The notes under the pieces: model-generated | The model's database searches: none | Seen by the model: only the letters and a program-made list of their open reading frames with translations | What the model was told of the DNA's origin: nothing | Made by a program: the position numbers and the translations under genes | In this document: positions 6,350 to 14,170 of the stretch, piece by piece | Layout of the letters: the number at the start of each line of letters is the position of its first letter | Position numbering within the stretch: position 1 is the first letter of the stretch | Source: an uncultured Halomicronema sp. | GTDB lineage: Bacteria; Cyanobacteriota; Cyanobacteriia; Phormidesmidales; Phormidesmidaceae | DNA length: 15,766 bases | NCBI GenBank assembly: GCA_937897665.1 | Contig: CALCPB010000129.1 | Span: 1-15,766 of the forward strand | Direction: 5' to 3'

Positions 6350-7570
6350 ATGACTCAGGAAAAAATTGTTGCTTCCCCGCCTGAACTGACTCTGGTAGAC
6401 CCATGCAGTCGTTATCAGGAGCTGAATCCAGCAGCGGAATCAGCTGTGATCCATCTGGATGACTATCGGCAGCCCGGTTTGCCGGGTAAGGCGTATACCA
6501 GTGCTCAGTCTTTAGACCAAGAGCGGCAAACGGTGTTTAGTCGCTATTGGGTCTGTGTCGGTTTAGCGTCAGACCTGCCGAATCCAGGGGATGTGTATCC
6601 AACGGATGTGGCCGGGATGCCGATCGTGCTAGTGCGCGATCGTGCGGGTCAGCTGGGAGCCTTTCACAATATCTGTAGCCATCGCGGCCTGCAGCTGGTC
6701 GAGCAGCCCTGCAACGTGCAAGCACACCTGCGCTGCCCCTATCACTCCTGGACTTACAAGCTCGACGGTAGCCTGAAAAATACGCCCCATTTTGGCGGCT
6801 ACTACAAAGATTCCTACGAGGGCTTCGATCGCGACAAGCGCGGCCTGCAGCCCATTCGTTCTGATCAGTGGCTCGACCTGATCTTCGTCAATTTGTCGGG
6901 CGATGCGCCGCCCCTGGCGGAGTATTTGCAGCCGGTTCGAGATCGCTGGGCCATGTACGACCTGAGCCTGTTGCGTCATGAGCCTCGCGAAGTCTCGCTG
7001 CAGTGCAACGCCAACTGGAAGCTGGCCGTCGAAAACTTTTCAGAAAGCTATCACTTGAGCTGGGTGCATCCCGCCTTGAACAGTTGCTCTCGCATGGAAG
7101 ATCACTTTGCCTTCGAGGTCGGCGATATCCATGTCGGTCAAGGCAGCCTGCTATACAAAAGCGGTGAGATTGAAGGGCGATCGCTGCCGTGTCTGCCCGA
7201 TTTGGCCGCTCATCAAAAAACCACCGTGGCCGAATACATCACCGTGTTTCCCAACCTGATGTTAGGCGTGCACCCTGACTACTTTTTGGCGTTTACCGTC
7301 AATCCCCTCAGTCCCACTCAAACGCAAGAGCGCCTAGCCTTCTACTTCATGGGAAATGAGGCCATGACGCCCGAGAACCAAGCGCTGCGCAACCTGCCCA
7401 TTGCCCTCTGGCGCGAGACCAATGACGAAGACATCGCCATGATCGAGCGCCTGCAGGCGGGCCGCAACTCGCCCCGGTTCGATGGCGGCTGCTTTTCTCC
7501 CGAGTTAGAACAGCCAGTCTACCGGTTTCAGCAGATGGTTGCCCGCGCGATCGAAGAGCTCACCCCTTGA
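6350..7570 (+). CDS. Rieske non-haem iron oxygenase, probable glycine betaine demethylase (GbcA-type)
   Basis: A 406-residue alpha subunit of a Rieske oxygenase, of the betaine/choline/carnitine monooxygenase group. Expected reaction: betaine + O2 + 2 electrons to dimethylglycine + formaldehyde. The [2Fe-2S] motif is C109-x-H111 (NICSHRG) and C129-x2-H132 (CPYHSW). The mononuclear iron site is in NWKLAVENFSESYHLSWVHP: H235 and H240, with E228 in the bridging-acid position as in this subgroup, and D361 (NDEDIAMIE) as the carboxylate ligand. The start is the ATG at 6350, with GAGG ending six bases before it; a GTG at 6326 in frame lacks such a site. No reductase gene follows. Choline monooxygenase or carnitine monooxygenase remain alternatives, but adjacent dimethylglycine and sarcosine oxidases favour betaine. 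Confidence 0.85.
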   Translation: MTQEKIVASPPELTLVDPCSRYQELNPAAESAVIHLDDYRQPGLPGKAYTSAQSLDQERQTVFSRYWVCVGLASDLPNPGDVYPTDVAGMPIVLVRDRAGQLGAFHNICSHRGLQLVEQPCNVQAHLRCPYHSWTYKLDGSLKNTPHFGGYYKDSYEGFDRDKRGLQPIRSDQWLDLIFVNLSGDAPPLAEYLQPVRDRWAMYDLSLLRHEPREVSLQCNANWKLAVENFSESYHLSWVHPALNSCSRMEDHFAFEVGDIHVGQGSLLYKSGEIEGRSLPCLPDLAAHQKTTVAEYITVFPNLMLGVHPDYFLAFTVNPLSPTQTQERLAFYFMGNEAMTPENQALRNLPIALWRETNDEDIAMIERLQAGRNSPRFDGGCFSPELEQPVYRFQQMVARAIEELTP

Positions 7571-7810
7571 CCCCGCTCCCGAACCAGCAGCGACAGCCAT
7601 CAAATCACAACCGATTCCACGATGAGCCTTGCCCCCAAACCAAAGTGCCGAACTGAGGGAATTTCTGAGAAAACATAACTCCGCCAGGCTCCACTCTGAT
7701 CGCAGCCCCAAAGCATCTCCAACCCTGAACCCTCCACCCTCTACTCTCGCCCCTCCACTCCCCATCTCTCGACTTCCTCCCATTCACGTCCTAGCCCTCG
7801 GAGCCTACCC
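7571..7810. other. 240-base gap between Rieske and dimethylglycine oxidase genes
   Basis: No gene is supported here. The right half is a C-rich, CTCCACCCT-type dispersed repeat (see 7724-7764). A GGAG seven bases before the ATG at 7811 is the ribosome binding site of the next gene. The gap is long for a tight operon, so the downstream genes may have a separate promoter. Confidence 0.5.
7724..7764. repeat. Dispersed CTCCACCCTCTACTCT repeat, copy 1
   Basis: Bases 7724-7747 match the reverse complement of 14003-14026 at 23 of 24 positions, and the match resumes with CCACTCCCC after a small gap. This pyrimidine-rich type is common between genes in filamentous cyanobacteria. The two copies are in opposite orientation and enclose the dimethylglycine oxidase to serine dehydratase block. 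Confidence 0.7.
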
Positions 7811-10234
7811 ATGAAAACTCACGCCACCCTCGTCGTCATTGGTGCTGGTATCGTCGGCTGCAGTACCACTTACCACCTCGCCAAACAAGGCTGGAAAGAC
7901 ATTGTCGTCGTGGAACAAGGCCCCCTCTTTGCCACAGGCGGTTCCACGTCCCATGCTCCCGGTCTGGTGTTCCAGACCAACGCATCGAAAACCATGACCA
8001 AGCTGGCCCAGTACACCATCGACCTGTACAGCCAGCTCAGCACTGACGAAGGCCCCGCCTACTACCCCTGCGGCGGCATCGAAGTCGCCTACACCGAGGA
8101 GCGCATGGCAGAACTCCAGCGCAAACTCGGCTGGGCCAAGTCCTGGGGGGTGGATGGGGCGACCTTGCTGCCGCCAGCAGAGGTGAAAGCGAAAGTTCCC
8201 ATGATGGACGAAGCTAAGATTCTTGGCGGCTACTATGTGCCCACCGACGGCATCGCCAAGGCGCTACGGGCAGCGGAGGCATTAGCAAATCATGCAACAG
8301 CAGCCGGAGCCGCTGAGTTCTACGGCAACACCACCGTCATGGATATCGAAGTGGTGGAGGGTCAAGTGCAGGCAGTGATCACGGACAAGGGCCGCATCGA
8401 AACCGACAAAGTGCTCGTCTGTGCAGGCATTTGGGGGCCGCGTATTGGCCGCATGGTGGGCGAAGTGATTCCCCTGACGCCCGTGCAGCATCAGTATGTG
8501 AAAACCGCCCCGATTGCTGAACTGGCAGGCGAAACCGAGGAAGTCAACTTCCCGATGGTGCGCCACCAGGATCACGCCATGTATTTCCGGCAGCACGGTG
8601 ACTGCTGGGGCATTGGGTCTTACCAGCACGAGCCGCTGTTGGTGGATCCGGACAACATTCTGCCCTATGCCGAAGCGCCCGTCATGCCGTCGGTTAAGCC
8701 CTTTACCGAAGAGCACTTTGGCCCTGCCTGGGAATCAACCACCGAGTTATTCCCCGCGCTACAGGGTGCAGAACTGCCCTACAAAATCAACGGCATGTTT
8801 TCCTTCACGCCCGACAGCGGTTCCGTCATTGGCGAATCGACCAAGGCCAAAGGCTTTTGGGTAGCCGAAGCGGTGTGGGTCACCCACGGCGGTGGGGTCG
8901 GCAAAATCGTGGCGGAACTCATGACCACCGGGGTGCCCAGCCTCGACATTCACGAAATGGATATCCACCGCTTCCCAGAAGTCTGCAAGAGTAGCGACTT
9001 CATCACCCGCGCGGGTGCCCAGCAGTACGACGAGGTGTACGACATCATTCACCCGCTCGATCAGCAGACCCATTCGCGGGAGCTGCGGGTCAGTCCCTTT
9101 TACCCGCGCCTGAAAGAAATGGGGGCCCAATTCATTTTCAGCGCTGGGTGGGAGCGGCCCCAGTGGTTCAAGTCCAATATTGCGTTGTTGGATGAGTACG
9201 ACGTGCCGCCCCGTCATGGCTGGGAGGCAAAGCACTGGTCACCGATTCAGGGGGCAGAGCACTTAGCCACCCGCGATCGCGTCGCCCTTTACGACCTCAC
9301 CCCCTTCGCTAAATTTGAAATCACCGGCCCTGGCGTGGTGGACTATCTGCAATCCCTCTGCGCCAACAACGTGGACAAGCCCGTCGGCAAGGTGATCTAC
9401 ACCGCAATGCTGGACGAGAACGGCGGCATCATGTGTGATCTGACGGTCAGCCGCTTAGGGGCGGAAAAATACTGGGTGGTGACAGGCGGTTCCGTCCACG
9501 GGCACGATTTGGCTTGGATGCAGGCGCATCTGCCGGACGATGGTTCTGTCCGCATCACGGATGTGTCCTCCAGCTATTGCTGTGTCGGGCTGTGGGGGCC
9601 AAAAGCCCCGGCGGTGCTGCAAGCGGTCACCCAGACCGACGTGTCGAAACCGCAGTTCAAATTCTTTACCAATCAGCAGATCCGCATCGGCAATATTCCC
9701 GTGCTGGCGGTGCGGGTGTCTTACGTCGGGGAAGAGGGCTGGGAAATCTACGCCCCCACGGAGTGCGGTCTGAAGCTGTGGGATACCCTCTGGGGCGCTG
9801 GTCAGTCACACGGCATGATCGCTGCCGGTCTGGCGGCGTTTGAAACCCTGCGGTTGGAGAAGGGCTTTTTGCTGTGGGGCACCGACATTCACACCGAATA
9901 CGACTCTTACGAAGCGGGTTTGGGCTTTGCGGTGAAGCCGAATCAGGGCGACTTCATCGGTAAAACCGCTCTGCTGCAACGAAAAGAATACGCTAGCCGG
10001 AAGCTTTGCTTCCTCACGCTAGATGATCCGACGGCAGTGGTGATGGGCAAGGAACCCGTGCTAGCGGACGGCAAGGTGCTGGGCTATGCGACTAGCGCAG
10101 GCTATGGCTACAGTCTGGGGCGCGGCGTCGTGTATGCCTATCTGCCGCTGGGCTATGCCAAGCCTGGCACGTCGGTCACGGTGGAGTACTTCGGTAAAGC
10201 CCTGGCCGCGACGGTAGTTGAGAAATTGCTTTAG
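7811..10234 (+). CDS. Dimethylglycine oxidase/dehydrogenase, FAD and folate-binding two-domain enzyme
   Basis: An 807-residue protein closely resembling actinobacterial dimethylglycine oxidase (about 830 residues). It should convert dimethylglycine to sarcosine and hand the methyl carbon to tetrahydrofolate as 5,10-methylene-THF. Residues 6-370 are a DAO-type FAD domain with GAGIVG at 11-16 and GSTSHAPGL, whose H48 matches the covalent-FAD histidine of dimethylglycine dehydrogenase. HQYVKT (H227) and AMYFR (Y258) match substrate-site residues. Residues 430-560 and 590-800 are GcvT and GcvT C-terminal barrel domains; D543 in GGIMCDLTVSRL matches the folate-site Asp. The GGAG-7-ATG start is clear. 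The EamA gene follows after 65 bases. Sarcosine dehydrogenase is the main alternative, but the HAPGLVFQTN and HQYVKT signatures favour dimethylglycine. Confidence 0.9.
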   Translation: MKTHATLVVIGAGIVGCSTTYHLAKQGWKDIVVVEQGPLFATGGSTSHAPGLVFQTNASKTMTKLAQYTIDLYSQLSTDEGPAYYPCGGIEVAYTEERMAELQRKLGWAKSWGVDGATLLPPAEVKAKVPMMDEAKILGGYYVPTDGIAKALRAAEALANHATAAGAAEFYGNTTVMDIEVVEGQVQAVITDKGRIETDKVLVCAGIWGPRIGRMVGEVIPLTPVQHQYVKTAPIAELAGETEEVNFPMVRHQDHAMYFRQHGDCWGIGSYQHEPLLVDPDNILPYAEAPVMPSVKPFTEEHFGPAWESTTELFPALQGAELPYKINGMFSFTPDSGSVIGESTKAKGFWVAEAVWVTHGGGVGKIVAELMTTGVPSLDIHEMDIHRFPEVCKSSDFITRAGAQQYDEVYDIIHPLDQQTHSRELRVSPFYPRLKEMGAQFIFSAGWERPQWFKSNIALLDEYDVPPRHGWEAKHWSPIQGAEHLATRDRVALYDLTPFAKFEITGPGVVDYLQSLCANNVDKPVGKVIYTAMLDENGGIMCDLTVSRLGAEKYWVVTGGSVHGHDLAWMQAHLPDDGSVRITDVSSSYCCVGLWGPKAPAVLQAVTQTDVSKPQFKFFTNQQIRIGNIPVLAVRVSYVGEEGWEIYAPTECGLKLWDTLWGAGQSHGMIAAGLAAFETLRLEKGFLLWGTDIHTEYDSYEAGLGFAVKPNQGDFIGKTALLQRKEYASRKLCFLTLDDPTAVVMGKEPVLADGKVLGYATSAGYGYSLGRGVVYAYLPLGYAKPGTSVTVEYFGKALAATVVEKLL

Positions 10235-10299
10235 CGCATCGCGATTATCCAGGCACCCCTCTATGCTGCTAGAGAGTGGGCTTCAACGAGGCTTGAAAC

Positions 10300-11235
10300 A
10301 TGCACCTAATCGGATTGGAATTATTGTTTGTGGTGCTCTGGAGTTCCGGTTTCATCGGGGCCAAGTATGGGTTGCCCTATGCCGGGCCGTTCACTTTGCT
10401 GTTTGTTCGATATGTGAGCGTCGCCGTCTTGTTGTTCATCTGGCTCCGCTATCGCCGCCAATTGCGATTCCCGAGTCGAGCGGCGCTCGCCCGTTCCGCC
10501 ATGATTGGTCTGCTTGCTCATGCCATTTGGCTCAGTGCGGTGTTTGGCGCGATCGCCCTCGGCGTTTCACCGTGGATTGTGGCCCTCATCACGGCGTTGC
10601 AGCCCATGGCAACTAGCGTCTTATCTGGCCCGCTGTTGGGGGAATCAATATCGCCCGTGCAGTGGTGGGGCTTGGGCATTGGTTTAGTCGGGGTGGTGTT
10701 GTTGGTCGTCACCAAACTAGATGGCGCGGCAGGGGTTTCGCTGGTCGGATATGTCCTGCCCTTTCTCGCGGCGGCCAGTATGACCCTGGCAACGTTGTAT
10801 CAGCGGCATCTCAACCGCAACCAAGCAGGACAGAATTTGTCGGTCATTCCCAGTTTATTTGTGCAGGCAGTGGCCAGCGCGATCGCCCTGTGGCCCTTGG
10901 CAGTGTTGGTCGAGGGCTTGAGCATCCAGTGGAGCGGGCAGCTCATGTTGGCCCTGGCCTGGTTGACCATCGTGCTTTCAATCGGGTCTTACGGGCTGAT
11001 GCTAAAGCTGTTGGAATATCGCACAGCGGCCCGAGTGTCTAGTTTGATGTATCTGTCCCCACCCACAACCTTGTTGCTGGGATTTCTCCTATTCAACGAC
11101 CAAATCGCTTGGGTCGATGCAGCGGGTCTGTTGATTACGGCGATCGGTGTGACCTTGGTTTACCGGGGAGGAACTGATAGCACCAAGGATGGGCGCAATC
11201 CTGACACCAGAAATTTACGCAGCATGATGCCTTGA
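10300..11235 (+). CDS. EamA/DMT-family transporter
   Basis: A 311-residue membrane protein made of two EamA repeats, about ten hydrophobic helices (first repeat residues 3-130, second about 147-290), ending in a short hydrophilic tail. The start LIGLELLFVVLWSSGFIGAKYGLPYAGPF is the usual first repeat opening, and ALGVSPWIVALITALQPMATSVLSG is the helix 3-4 region. The DMT superfamily includes exporters of amino acids and metabolites. Its place between the dimethylglycine oxidase and MTHFR-like genes suggests export of an overflow product such as glycine, serine or a methylated amine, but the sequence does not show the substrate. GAGG lies eight bases before the ATG, and the next gene begins 30 bases after its stop, consistent with one transcript. 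Confidence 0.87.
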   Translation: MHLIGLELLFVVLWSSGFIGAKYGLPYAGPFTLLFVRYVSVAVLLFIWLRYRRQLRFPSRAALARSAMIGLLAHAIWLSAVFGAIALGVSPWIVALITALQPMATSVLSGPLLGESISPVQWWGLGIGLVGVVLLVVTKLDGAAGVSLVGYVLPFLAAASMTLATLYQRHLNRNQAGQNLSVIPSLFVQAVASAIALWPLAVLVEGLSIQWSGQLMLALAWLTIVLSIGSYGLMLKLLEYRTAARVSSLMYLSPPTTLLLGFLLFNDQIAWVDAAGLLITAIGVTLVYRGGTDSTKDGRNPDTRNLRSMMP

Positions 11236-11265
11236 GCTGACCCATTTTTTCCGCAGGTTGACGCC

Positions 11266-12048
11266 ATGCAGTTTTCCATCGAAGTGACGCCGAAAGTGGA
11301 TGTCTCAACATTGCCGAAGGGCATCCGGGAGGTGTCGATCACGTACTTGCCAGGGGCGGACGATCTCGATGTAGTCGCACAAGCGGTAAGACTGCGGCAG
11401 TTAGGATTTGACCCGATACCTCACGTTCCGGCGAGAAGCATCCGCGATCGCGCTCACCTCACTCGCTATCTCTCTGAACTTAAAACCGAAGCCGACATTC
11501 GCCAAGTCCTACTCATCGGCGGCAGTCCCGATCTCCCCGTTGGCCCCTTCGCTTCCACCCTAGATTTGTTGGAAACGGGACTCTTTGACGGGCTGCGGGT
11601 TGGCGTAGCGGGACATCCCGAAGGCATGCCTGTGCTAAGTGAGCAGGAGTGCGATCGTTTTTTAGCTCTGAAAAATCAGTACGCCCGCGACACCGGCACC
11701 GAGATGTTCGTCATGACTCAGTGGTCATTGGATGTGGCGACCATTCACCGCTGGCTTGATCGCATCGAAGCGTTCAATACCCTGCCCATCTACCTCGGCA
11801 TTCCTAGTCCCACGTCCCCTGCCACGCTGTTGAAATTTGCCCACATCTGCGGCGTCAAAACCAGCCTGCTAGGATTGCGGAATCAATCCGGTCGCCTCGG
11901 CAAACTGCTCACGGTGCAAACGCCCGATTATCTGGTGGATGGTTTGGCTGGACGCATCGACCATTTTCATCTCTATACCTTTGGCGGCATTCAGAGATCG
12001 GGCGACTGGCTGGCGACGCGCCAATCCGACCTTGCCATTCCAGCGTGA
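11266..12048 (+). CDS. Compact methylenetetrahydrofolate reductase-like protein
   Basis: A 260-residue single-domain protein of the MTHFR (FAD-linked TIM barrel) superfamily, which interconverts 5,10-methylene-THF and 5-methyl-THF. Marks: an N-terminal FSIEVTPK with E6 in the place of the catalytic Glu of [22 protein letters not shown] (81-95) in place of the usual RGDLPPG loop; [12 protein letters not shown] (111-122); FVMTQWSLD with Q152; and [10 protein letters not shown] near the end. It is shorter than E. coli MetF (about 296 residues), mainly at the N-terminus and between blocks, and may be a specialised paralogue rather than the housekeeping enzyme. In this operon it could process C1 units released by dimethylglycine oxidase. 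No strong ribosome binding site is seen; only a weak CAGG lies upstream. Confidence 0.75.
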   Translation: MQFSIEVTPKVDVSTLPKGIREVSITYLPGADDLDVVAQAVRLRQLGFDPIPHVPARSIRDRAHLTRYLSELKTEADIRQVLLIGGSPDLPVGPFASTLDLLETGLFDGLRVGVAGHPEGMPVLSEQECDRFLALKNQYARDTGTEMFVMTQWSLDVATIHRWLDRIEAFNTLPIYLGIPSPTSPATLLKFAHICGVKTSLLGLRNQSGRLGKLLTVQTPDYLVDGLAGRIDHFHLYTFGGIQRSGDWLATRQSDLAIPA

Positions 12049-12166
12049 CATATCGGTTTCCCATCAATATTTCGTACGGAATTTCATACGGACGAAGCAT
12101 TTTGGCCCATGCCCGATATCCCCAACCACGAGCGTACCCGTCCACCCAATTACCCTGACCCCCAAA

Positions 12167-13558
12167 ATGTCTACCAGCGTTTTCGACATCTTCAAAATCG
12201 GCATCGGCCCTTCCAGTTCCCACACGGTTGGCCCGATGAAGGCGGCACAACAGTTCGCCCAGGGGTTGGCCAGGGATGGCTTGCTGAATCAGATCCGGCG
12301 CATCCAGATTGACCTGCACGGATCGCTGGGGGCGACGGGACGGGGGCACGGCAGCGATCGCGCCATTCTGCTCGGCTTAGAAGGGGAATCGCCCGAATCG
12401 GTCAACACCGACCTGGTGGACGCCTATCTGTCCCGCATGCGCGCCCCCGGCTCGGTCTGGCTGCTGCGACAAAATGCTGTGCCCTTTGACGAAAAGACGG
12501 ACTTGAATTTTCACTGGCAGCCCCTGCCCTTTCATCCCAACGGCATGGCGTTCACCGCCTTTGATGCCCTCGGTGCCATGCTGCGATCGCGCACCTACTA
12601 TTCCATTGGCGGCGGCTTTGTGGTGGATGAAAATGCGGCCTGTATCGATCGTTTGCGGCTGCACCAATCCCCCGTGCCCTACCCGTTCACCACAGCGGCA
12701 CAACTGCTGGACTATTGCCAACAAGGCGGCATCGCCATCAGCGATCTGATGCTGCAAAACGAGCAGGTGTGGCGCTCAGAGGCAGAAATTCGGGCCGAAC
12801 TGCTGCGTATCTGGCGAGTCATGCAGGACTGTGTTTCTCGGGGCTGCCATACTGAGGGCACCCTGCCCGGCGGCCTCAAAGTCAAGCGCCGCGCTGCTGA
12901 CGTTTACCGACATTTGAAAGAACGCTCCGATTTTTCGCTGGCGGATCCGCTCACGATTATGGACTGGGTGAATGTCTACGCCATGGCCGTCAACGAAGAG
13001 AATGCCGCTGGGGGGCGTATCGTCACGGCCCCAACGAATGGCGCAGCGGGCATCATTCCGGCGGTGATGCACTACTACCATCGGTTTTGTCACATAGCGA
13101 GCGATGACGGCATTGTCCGGTTTTTGCTGACGGCGGGGGCGATCGCCATCCTCTATAAAGAAAACGCCTCGATCTCCGGTGCCGATGTGGGCTGCCAGGG
13201 CGAAGTCGGCGTCGCCTGCTCCATGGCGGCCGGAGCGCTGGCCGCAGTCCTCGGTGGCACTCCGGCACAGGTTGAGAACGCGGCAGAAATCGGCATGGAA
13301 CACAACCTCGGTCTAACCTGCGACCCCGTCGGTGGACTGGTGCAGGTGCCCTGTATTGAGCGCAACGCGATGGGTTCGATCAAGGCAATTAATGCCGCGC
13401 GCATGGCCCTCAAGGGCAACGGCGAGCACTGCGTCCACCTCGACAAGGTGATCAAAACCATGCGCGACACCGGACGCGATATGCACGAAAAGTATAAGGA
13501 AACCTCTCGCGGTGGTCTGGCGGTGAATGTGACTACTGTGAACGTGATTGAGTGTTGA
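12167..13558 (+). CDS. sdaA: L-serine ammonia-lyase, one-chain iron-sulfur type
   Basis: A 463-residue single-chain L-serine dehydratase (serine to pyruvate + ammonia). The N-terminal beta domain opens with the family signature [21 protein letters not shown]. The catalytic alpha domain (about 190-460) contains [30 protein letters not shown] and [21 protein letters not shown]343, C385 and C396 are in the positions of the [4Fe-4S] ligands, and the protein ends in Cys463, matching the tail-in-mouth C-terminal Cys of this enzyme type. The frame extends upstream to 11939 inside the preceding gene, but homology begins at the ATG at 12167. No good ribosome binding site precedes it. It follows the MTHFR-like gene by 118 bases and would complete betaine breakdown by turning the serine made from glycine into pyruvate. 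Confidence 0.92.
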   Translation: MSTSVFDIFKIGIGPSSSHTVGPMKAAQQFAQGLARDGLLNQIRRIQIDLHGSLGATGRGHGSDRAILLGLEGESPESVNTDLVDAYLSRMRAPGSVWLLRQNAVPFDEKTDLNFHWQPLPFHPNGMAFTAFDALGAMLRSRTYYSIGGGFVVDENAACIDRLRLHQSPVPYPFTTAAQLLDYCQQGGIAISDLMLQNEQVWRSEAEIRAELLRIWRVMQDCVSRGCHTEGTLPGGLKVKRRAADVYRHLKERSDFSLADPLTIMDWVNVYAMAVNEENAAGGRIVTAPTNGAAGIIPAVMHYYHRFCHIASDDGIVRFLLTAGAIAILYKENASISGADVGCQGEVGVACSMAAGALAAVLGGTPAQVENAAEIGMEHNLGLTCDPVGGLVQVPCIERNAMGSIKAINAARMALKGNGEHCVHLDKVIKTMRDTGRDMHEKYKETSRGGLAVNVTTVNVIEC

Positions 13559-13588
13559 CGAGAAGCGCGATCGCTGGGAATTTCGGTT

Positions 13589-13610
13589 TGGCCGCAAGGC
13601 CATCTTTATT
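13589..13610 (+). terminator. Candidate terminator after the serine dehydratase gene
   Basis: TGGCC and GGCCA form a 5-bp stem closed by a GCAA tetraloop (13589-13602), followed by TCTTTATT. It starts 30 bases after the stop codon. The stem is short and the T tract imperfect, so this is a moderate candidate for the end of the plus-strand betaine unit. Confidence 0.4.
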
Positions 13611-13676
13611 GGTCTATTGATCTAGGGGGTAGGGCTGCATGCGGTGTTTGGGGCGATGAGACAGTCAAAATTCGGT

Positions 13677-13937
13677 CTATACTCGACCGTCAAATCGCTG
13701 ATACCAAACCAGATTCATGACAGTGGTAATATCCAGGGCGATACCGCCCCCCGTCCACGCTAACGAGGGCTGATAGCCGCTGCGAGTCAAATTGGTCATC
13801 CACAAATGGGTGAGATCACTGCCCACAATCTGATCCGCCAGTGTTGGAAACAGATACATCAGCGCCGCGCCAACAATGAGCCAACCCACCATCGAAGCGA
13901 GTAAAAAAATGGTTTTAGCGGTGGATTGAGTGCCCAT
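13677..13937 (-). CDS. Small hypothetical membrane protein
   Basis: An 86-residue protein that I do not recognise. It has one clear hydrophobic helix near the N-terminus (FLLASMVGWLIVGAALMYLF, about residues 11-30) after a short polar start, then a polar stretch with SDLTHLWMTNLTRSGY. A second moderately hydrophobic segment (LAWTGGGIALDITTVMNLVWY, about 59-79) may be a second membrane helix. The ATG at 13937 is preceded by a HIP1-like GGCGATCGCC and no strong ribosome binding site. It is convergent with the serine dehydratase gene and diverges from the decarboxylase gene. The amphipathic layout and ordinary composition suggest a real gene, but no function can be given. Confidence 0.5.
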   Translation of the reverse strand: MGTQSTAKTIFLLASMVGWLIVGAALMYLFPTLADQIVGSDLTHLWMTNLTRSGYQPSLAWTGGGIALDITTVMNLVWYQRFDGRV

Positions 13938-13985
13938 GGGCGATCGCCTAAAGAGGTTGCTTAAGAGATTAGCATTTTGGCGAAT

Positions 13986-14026
13986 TGGTAAGGGGGGAGT
14001 GGAGAGTAGAGGGTGGAGAGTTCAGG
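13986..14026. repeat. Dispersed repeat, copy 2 (inverted relative to copy 1)
   Basis: Bases 14003-14026 are the reverse complement of 7724-7747 with one mismatch, and GGGGGAGTGG just upstream matches the continuation of copy 1. It lies in the 233-base gap between the small membrane protein and the decarboxylase. An open frame through it (13930-14193) encodes only repeat-derived residues and is not a gene. Confidence 0.7.
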
Positions 14027-14170
14027 TAACAACCAGAGTTGCCGGTACTGGAGAAGGCGAAAAACGAGGCTTTTGCCAGATTTTGCTCGCTAGAGTCAAC
14101 GCCAAACTGTCGGTTCGCTTTTGGCGGGCGGAATCATTCACAATCAGGGATGACGCGATGGAGTTAAAAC

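Noticed and set aside
7629..7814. A 61-codon plus-strand frame ahead of dimethylglycine oxidase
   Set aside because: It starts at TTG, is Pro/Ser-rich because it translates the pyrimidine-rich repeat, and runs into the next gene's start.
11939..12166. N-terminal extension of the serine dehydratase frame into the MTHFR-like gene
   Set aside because: The 76 extra codons have no resemblance to the family, which begins at [17 protein letters not shown]. They overlap the preceding coding region in another frame.
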